Shown one piece after another: positions 46,097 to 50,950 of a stretch of DNA of 50,950 bases. This stretch comes from a virus. Location: positions 1 to 50,950 of IMG/VR virus record IMGVR_UViG_3300025864_000004; one strand, 5' to 3'. The first letter of the stretch is position 1, and every line of letters begins with the position of its first letter. Under the pieces are notes generated by a model, which did no database searches, was not told the origin of the DNA, and saw only the letters and a list, made by a program, of their open reading frames with translations. The translations under genes and the position numbers were made by a program.

Positions 46097-46121
46097 ATTA
46101 TAACACAACTATTTGTGACTA
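46097..46121 (-). promoter_or_regulatory. Late promoter of the capsid unit
   Basis: Minus strand: TAGTCACAAATAGTTGTGT then TATAAT (complement of 46097-46102). Gives a ~165-nt leader before the capsid ATG. Same AAATAGT-type sequence as 38279 and terS. Confidence 0.75.
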
Positions 46122-46682
46122 ACCGAAGAGCGGACCTCCCAGCCTATCACCGTCCATAAGTGCAGCCAGAGCAGCTCGCGAGTCACCCTTGGCGATCTTG
46201 TCCGCGATAATCTTCTCTTCGTCGGTGGGAGCTGGTGCGACTACGCCAACGGGAGAACCAGAGACGCCCCAAGCAACTCTCGCCTTAGCGGCAGCGTCAA
46301 CCTTTGCCTCCTGCTCATACTTCTCCATCTCTTTCTGCATGACCTTGGATTTTTCCCTGACCATACCGGCCATGCGAGCAAGTGACTCCATGTCTTTTAT
46401 GTCTGCGGAGACTGTCTTGAAGAGGTCTTTCTCCAGCTCGTTCGCACCGGAAAGGAACTTCTCTTTGGCGTTCTGCACCATCGTAGTGTCAAACTTCTTC
46501 TGCAAGTTATCTACACGAGCAGACAGTTTCTTTGCGAGCTTGTCTTCCTTCTCGGCCACCACTTCGGCCTCTTCCTCTTCCGCTTCGTATTCCTCAGCGT
46601 CGTCTTCCGGCTCTTCGATTCCGAGAACGCTCCAAATCGACTCTTCCTGCTCTTCTTCTGGCTGGGCTGCTTCTTCCGTCAT
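46119..46682 (-). CDS. Scaffolding protein, 187 aa
   Basis: Directs capsid assembly and leaves the prohead before or during packaging. The N-terminal ~45 residues are extremely acidic (AEEYEAEEEEAEVV), followed by a long coiled coil (EDKLAKKLSARVDNLQKKF and on) and a short hydrophobic C-terminus (GDRLGGPLFG) suited to shell binding. It lies directly before the capsid gene. Size and composition are typical. Confidence 0.8.
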   Translation of the reverse strand: MTEEAAQPEEEQEESIWSVLGIEEPEDDAEEYEAEEEEAEVVAEKEDKLAKKLSARVDNLQKKFDTTMVQNAKEKFLSGANELEKDLFKTVSADIKDMESLARMAGMVREKSKVMQKEMEKYEQEAKVDAAAKARVAWGVSGSPVGVVAPAPTDEEKIIADKIAKGDSRAALAALMDGDRLGGPLFG

Positions 46683-46691
46683 GGTATTCTC

Positions 46692-48539
46692 CTAGACCTT
46701 CTGAGTGATTAGACCTGAACCTTGCTGTTCCTGTGTTCTGTAGGGGGTGGCATTGGACTGTAGGTAAGCTTTCTGTTGTGCCAGAGCATCTTGCATCTTC
46801 TTCCTAAGCAAACCTCCCTGGGTCTTATCAACCAAATCCGTAGCGGTGGCAACATCTGCCTGCTCGCCACTCTGCCAGCCGTATGCTTCCTTTTGTTGCG
46901 CGAATTGCTGTACGTGTTGCGTGAAGTCAGTCACCGTGTTACCGCTGTGGAGGAAATCCCTCTCAAGGTCTTGAGGCATTTGCAACCCCGCGTCCGCAAA
47001 GGCGTTCACGAAACCCGTCTTGTACTCGTTGTAGAGAAGTGGGTCAGTCATAGCCGCGTTGCCCGCTCCCTGCTGTCCCGCCGCGAAGGCGTCCCAGTTA
47101 CCGTACTGACTCTTGAACTCGTTGGTATTCTTCACTTGGTCGAATAGTTGGATGGGGTCCGTATATGAGCCGGTGGCGTAGACGTTCCGAAGAGACTCAT
47201 CGGGCACTGCATTCTCCCCAAAGGTTTTCTTCCAATAGAGGTCGAAGCTAGCCGTGTCATTCCGGTAGGCGTCGGTGAGCCTGTATTGCCCGTATTCCTT
47301 CTTCACGGTCATATTGAATAGGGCGTCACTCCAGTTGCCCTCGGTGGCCCTCTTTAGTAGTGCATCAGAAATAACTGCTCCAGTGTCACCGAGTATCTCC
47401 TTCCAGAGCGTGCCGTATGTATCACGGGCCGCACCCTGTTCCGCGCGGTAGGAGAGGATATTTACCTTCTCCTCGGGAATACCGCTCTCACGTTGCTTTG
47501 TTTCCCACGCAGCATAGTCGGGGTTCAGTTCCATGAACGCCGGTAGGTCCTTCATGTCGGTGTTGCTGAATGTGGCAAAGTCCATGCTACCGACACGGTA
47601 CTTGGACATCAGGGCCTCGTCATACTTGCCCTGGTACTTGGTCCCGGCAAAGATGGAGTCCCAATTCGTCTTGAACTCATCGTCGCGCGGCTTACCCATC
47701 GTAGTCTTCCAGGCGTCGCCAGAGGTTAGGTTGAGTGTGAACTGAGTCTCGTCCCAATTGCCCTTGAGGGCGGCGAGAATAAATGCGTCGTCCACGATGT
47801 TGGTCTTCATGTCGGCGCGGTACTTCGCCTCTAGGGTCGACTTGGCGGTCACAAATGCACCGGCAGCCTCAAGGGATGACTTGAATGTCTGAGTGTGCTG
47901 CGCCAGAGCGAACCACTCGTCGAAGCCCTTAAACTGCTTATTGAACGACTTACTCTTGGCTACGACTTTGCCAAAGAACTTGGCCTCATCGTTCTTCTCG
48001 GGATCAGCCAAACCAAACTTGGTAAGCAGCCCCGGCATATCCTTCATGGACTTGTAGTCTTGTCCGAGAAGGGTTTTCAGTTGGTCTCCAAGGCTCTTCA
48101 CTCGGTCGTAGAAGAGCTTAGTGTCCTTGTAGTGCTTCGCGTCGTTCTTGCGTACCCATGTCTCTAGGGCGTCAGTGGAATACACGCCCTTCTTGGATAT
48201 GATGATGTCGAGAAGCGCCTTGGGGATGCCCGATTTGCCCCTTACGAGATCCTGGTAGGCCCGCTCCCAGCGGTCCTTCCAACCCTTCTTCTGATCAGCC
48301 TTCGCCTTTATCTCAGCAGCAGAGGGACCACTCGGCTTGGCGGGAGCGCTCGGGGCATGTCCGCCGCCGCCGCTTGGAGCGGGTGACCCGCCACCACCGC
48401 CGCCGCCTCCCGGGGAGCCGCCGCCGCCAGTGCCGCCACCGGGGGAGGCGGGCGATCCACCACCGCCACCGCCCCCACCGCCTGTGCCGGGCTTTTTGGT
48501 ATAGTGTGCGCCAATCATGGGCCATTCAAGAAATCTCAA
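46692..48539 (-). CDS. Virion-associated repeat protein, 615 aa
   Basis: TTG with GGAGGTG 6 nt upstream. Residues 18-75 are a Gly/Ser/Pro-rich linker. The rest has three diverged ~110-residue repeats (about 104-212, 246-350, 389-487) marked by GNWDxxxF, xFxxxWxxxF and a YAAWE/WDAF end. It lies between the giant protein and scaffold and has its own promoter, so an internal virion or ejection protein is likely. No known family. Confidence 0.72.
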   Translation of the reverse strand: MRFLEWPMIGAHYTKKPGTGGGGGGGGGSPASPGGGTGGGGSPGGGGGGGGSPAPSGGGGHAPSAPAKPSGPSAAEIKAKADQKKGWKDRWERAYQDLVRGKSGIPKALLDIIISKKGVYSTDALETWVRKNDAKHYKDTKLFYDRVKSLGDQLKTLLGQDYKSMKDMPGLLTKFGLADPEKNDEAKFFGKVVAKSKSFNKQFKGFDEWFALAQHTQTFKSSLEAAGAFVTAKSTLEAKYRADMKTNIVDDAFILAALKGNWDETQFTLNLTSGDAWKTTMGKPRDDEFKTNWDSIFAGTKYQGKYDEALMSKYRVGSMDFATFSNTDMKDLPAFMELNPDYAAWETKQRESGIPEEKVNILSYRAEQGAARDTYGTLWKEILGDTGAVISDALLKRATEGNWSDALFNMTVKKEYGQYRLTDAYRNDTASFDLYWKKTFGENAVPDESLRNVYATGSYTDPIQLFDQVKNTNEFKSQYGNWDAFAAGQQGAGNAAMTDPLLYNEYKTGFVNAFADAGLQMPQDLERDFLHSGNTVTDFTQHVQQFAQQKEAYGWQSGEQADVATATDLVDKTQGGLLRKKMQDALAQQKAYLQSNATPYRTQEQQGSGLITQKV

Positions 48540-48568
48540 GCGTACACCTCCATAAGTAAGTCCTTATC

Positions 48569-48593
48569 ATTATACCACGGCTTTATTTACTCG
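48569..48593 (-). promoter_or_regulatory. Late promoter of the 615-aa gene and scaffold
   Basis: Minus strand: CGAGTAAATAAAGCCGTGG then TATAAT (complement of 48569-48574), overlapping the end of the giant gene. The leader to the TTG start is ~23 nt. Confidence 0.75.
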
Positions 48594-50950
48594 TGTCCAG
48601 CAAGTCATAGGCCAAGTTTCCACCTGCTGCCTTATCAGCTTCATCCCACTGCTGCTGGAAGCTCTTGCTGATAGGGGCCTTGGGATTGCTCCATGCGTGC
48701 AGGTTTTGTTTCACCCATCCCTGCATTTGGGTTCCAAACTTGGACTCTATCGTCCAGCCCTTGTACCAGCCGTAGGGGTTGTTCGTAGCCAGCAGCGACT
48801 TTCGCCCGCTCTCCGCAATGCGGAAGGTGAAGTCCCATCCAAGAGCACGCACGGCCTCTGGCCAGTTGGCCTGCAACTCAAGTGAAGCCTTCTGCTTGAG
48901 TTTCAGGATGGTCGTCGCCTTGACGACGCCGGGAGTGTTGTAGAGTGTGGTGCGCATCTTCTCCCACTCAGCCATCGTCTTCGGCTTCACGTCAACGAAA
49001 GCAGGTTTGTCGAGAGCGAGTTGGCCCGTGCCCAGGAGCTTGGGGGCGGTTGCCCCGATGTAGGGCGCGAGAACGGGGTTCTTCGTCTTCACGGTGTGAA
49101 TGTAGTCCTGTACTTTGTAATACTCGGCTTTGTATTCCTTGGTGGCGAACGTCAGCTTCTTTAGAGCCGCGCTGCGCTTGTCGATCTCGGTGAGAAAACC
49201 CAGCAGTTTGTTGCCAAGAACCTTGGGGTCGCGTCCCCTCTCACTCCAAGACTTATCGAAGAGCGTCCAGTCGTCAGCGTGGACGCTACTCTTGTATGGT
49301 GCCAGAGCAGCAGTGAGGAATCGGCGCTGCATATCGGCGATCTCCTTCTTGCGCATCCCCACATACTGATCGTAGCGCCGTGAGCCCTGCACAAGTTCCT
49401 TGCCGTAGAGTAGGCCCGAGCCCTCCAGCCGCTTCATTCCTTCGTAGTCACCCGGGCTGAGTTGCTGTTCATTCGTGCGGCCCAGCATGTCGGGGAAGAG
49501 GTAGGGGTTGGCAAAGAGGTGGGTCTCATGGGCCTGCTTCAGAACGGTGGTGTGCTCCCTGAGGCCCACGGCCCTGTTGTCCTTCAGTAGAAGGCGGTCC
49601 ATCTCGGCCTTGTGATCTGCATAGAACTTGGCCTGAAGCGGCTTGTAATACCAATCAACGAAAGGCATCTTCGGGTCGTTTACGGCATCCTTGGCCTGAC
49701 CCTTGCGTGCCTTGTACTTCGCCGCAAAGCCCTTGTCCCATATCTTCTTCTGCGCCTCGTATTCACGAGAGAGCACGTACTTATCAACATCGTTGTAGCG
49801 AGCCTTCATGTCGATGGCAACCATTTCCGCAGAGAGCGGTTTACCGGGTGGCGTAAGAATGGTTGCGTCCTTGGGAGCAGATTCATTCCGTGGACTGACA
49901 AGCGGGATGACCCAGCGATTCTTAGAGAGGTATTCGAGCTGCTTCTCGCCGTGAAGCTCCCACGACTTCTCAACGGGGCCGTACTCCGGGTAGTCGATGA
50001 GCACCTGGGCTTTGGCCTCGGGGGTGATGGCGGATAGGTATTTCCACTGCGCCTCCGCAATGCGGCCCATGTCCAGCGTCATCTTGTACCCCGGAAGACC
50101 GAACTGTGGCGGAATGTCTACCGTGGTCTTGGCCTTCGTTGCGCCCCAGCTTCCCGGGAGGGTCCACTGGAGGCCGCTCTTCCCAGCCTCCTGCACCCTG
50201 GCGGACTTGGTAGCGGCAGCAGCATTGATTCCCTTACCATCCGTCGTGACCGCCTGCACAACTATCTCCGCTACAATGCGCTTCTTGCGAGCAACGTCGA
50301 TCTGCGCGCTACCCGGATCGGGAATACCAACCTTCTTTTCCATGTCGTAGAACGTGCTCCCCACCGCTCCGTAGATTAGCGAGTCGAGCCAGCGCATCTC
50401 AGGGCCACCCGGCTCAAATCCATTGTTCATCTTCTTGTAGAAGGCGACCGCCTCGGGGTTCCCAGAGAATTGAGCCGCCCATTCGAAGGGCACGCTGATC
50501 GTGGGGGCCACCGGCGGCAGCCAGCTCTGACCGCTAGTGCCGCTGATTCCGGCAAAGAAGTTCATCGACTGCGGGTCCACCTGATTCCCCCCGATTATGG
50601 GAACACTGTCTGGGATTCGCACCGGGGGGACGGACGAAATTGCCTTCATCAACTGATGAGTACCGAAGGGGTGGGTTGCGAAACGCTTCGCCCACCACGT
50701 CAGGAACTGGCGGTAGGCGGGGAGGAACATGACGACGTTGCGCATGTTCTCTTCGACAAGTGTGCGACCGGAGAGGTAAGAGAGTTCGTCCGTCTTCGCG
50801 ACAGCGTACTTGCGGGACACATCCAGCTTCTCTAGGCGCGGCATTTCGATACCGTCAAGAGTCCTCATGCGCTCATCGAAAAACATCCCGAACTCCTGCT
50901 TCTTCAGGTGCGTGGCCATATGCCCAAGCGTCCCCAGAACTGTGTCGGAG
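48583..50950 (-). CDS. Giant virion protein (C-terminal part; begins at 5136 across the circular join)
   Basis: The frame enters from the right window edge and stops with TAA at 48583-48585. The last 127 bases duplicate the window start, and the phase is the same in both copies (7377 nt in all), so this is the end of the 2458-residue protein. The part is about 750 residues, mostly helical and rich in Lys, Trp and Tyr (WYYKPLQAKFYADHKAEMDR and similar), with no recognised enzyme motif. It has the look of an ejected inner-virion protein. The internal ATG at 50919 is not a needed start. Confidence 0.85.
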   Translation of the reverse strand, partial: SDTVLGTLGHMATHLKKQEFGMFFDERMRTLDGIEMPRLEKLDVSRKYAVAKTDELSYLSGRTLVEENMRNVVMFLPAYRQFLTWWAKRFATHPFGTHQLMKAISSVPPVRIPDSVPIIGGNQVDPQSMNFFAGISGTSGQSWLPPVAPTISVPFEWAAQFSGNPEAVAFYKKMNNGFEPGGPEMRWLDSLIYGAVGSTFYDMEKKVGIPDPGSAQIDVARKKRIVAEIVVQAVTTDGKGINAAAATKSARVQEAGKSGLQWTLPGSWGATKAKTTVDIPPQFGLPGYKMTLDMGRIAEAQWKYLSAITPEAKAQVLIDYPEYGPVEKSWELHGEKQLEYLSKNRWVIPLVSPRNESAPKDATILTPPGKPLSAEMVAIDMKARYNDVDKYVLSREYEAQKKIWDKGFAAKYKARKGQAKDAVNDPKMPFVDWYYKPLQAKFYADHKAEMDRLLLKDNRAVGLREHTTVLKQAHETHLFANPYLFPDMLGRTNEQQLSPGDYEGMKRLEGSGLLYGKELVQGSRRYDQYVGMRKKEIADMQRRFLTAALAPYKSSVHADDWTLFDKSWSERGRDPKVLGNKLLGFLTEIDKRSAALKKLTFATKEYKAEYYKVQDYIHTVKTKNPVLAPYIGATAPKLLGTGQLALDKPAFVDVKPKTMAEWEKMRTTLYNTPGVVKATTILKLKQKASLELQANWPEAVRALGWDFTFRIAESGRKSLLATNNPYGWYKGWTIESKFGTQMQGWVKQNLHAWSNPKAPISKSFQQQWDEADKAAGGNLAYDLLDTSK
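50824..50950. repeat. Terminal direct repeat (right copy)
   Basis: Exact copy of 1-127; the genome unit is 1-50823. Confidence 0.95.

Noticed and set aside
50470-50919. Separate gene starting at the internal ATG 50919
   Set aside because: The reading frame continues upstream across the circular join without a stop, so this ATG is an internal Met codon of the giant protein.

Overview
The window is a complete tailed-phage genome opened at an arbitrary point. The first 127 bases recur exactly as the last 127 (1-127 = 50824-50950), and one very large minus-strand gene reads in frame across the join, so the molecule is a circle (or circularly permuted) of 50,823 bp. It is a temperate dsDNA phage: it encodes a tyrosine integrase, large and small terminase, portal, scaffold, an SU10-like major capsid protein, tail-spike proteins, an amidase endolysin, a DnaB-type helicase and an SSB. 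I see no tape measure, tail tube or sheath gene, so a podovirus-like particle is the best guess. The sequence is GC-rich and uses GTG and TTG starts often. I cannot name the host; start-associated leader motifs and one probable leaderless mRNA would fit a Gram-positive, possibly actinobacterial host, but this is inference.

Layout. (1) Minus strand, 10815 down to 1 and on through 50823 to 29842: the late genes, in order terS, two tiny genes, terL, portal, two small proteins, a 2458-residue giant protein sitting where MuF proteins usually sit and carrying an ADP-ribosyltransferase-like domain, a 615-residue repeat protein, scaffold, major capsid, an HNH gene, small head proteins, a modular tail-spike cluster (33170-42879), a holin candidate, a second HNH gene, endolysin, and small genes including a phosphoesterase. 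(2) Minus strand, 29745 to 22239: the replication and DNA-processing operon, with ssb, Dam-like methylase, HNH, Cas4-like nuclease, dnaB, VRR-NUC nuclease, and several coiled-coil and zinc-finger small proteins. (3) Plus strand, 10955 to 22198: about 35 very small, tightly overlapping genes, many encoding zinc ribbons or single-membrane-segment peptides, plus a phosphoesterase, a Cys-X5-Arg phosphatase-like protein and an excisionase-like HTH protein. The integrase (minus) and a candidate attP lie at 12.8-13.9 kb. A 440-bp non-coding stretch with palindromes and a seven-copy TATA-centred repeat lies at 16.35-16.79 kb and is a candidate origin or control region. The plus and minus early units converge on a strong hairpin at 22202-22238.

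Regulation is unusually legible. Seven promoters share a GGATGGTWG-like box exactly 19 bases upstream of a -10 hexamer, including a back-to-back pair between terS and the plus-strand operon. A second set of minus-strand promoters has an extended -10 (CGTGGTATAAT-like) and drives portal, the 615-residue gene, capsid and tail genes. The capsid mRNA leader contains a 9-base anti-Shine-Dalgarno sequence. Five leaders carry a CCCAGCCAARRGAG motif, four of them 4-6 bases before a start codon.

The most unusual feature is the tail-spike cluster. Protein domains that are normally continuous (a pectate-lyase-3 cap, an Fn3-like domain and a glycine-rich fibre domain) are interrupted exactly at overlapping stop/start codons. 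In two places the interruption is a related N-terminal module with its own start codon, as if a coding cassette had been inserted twice.
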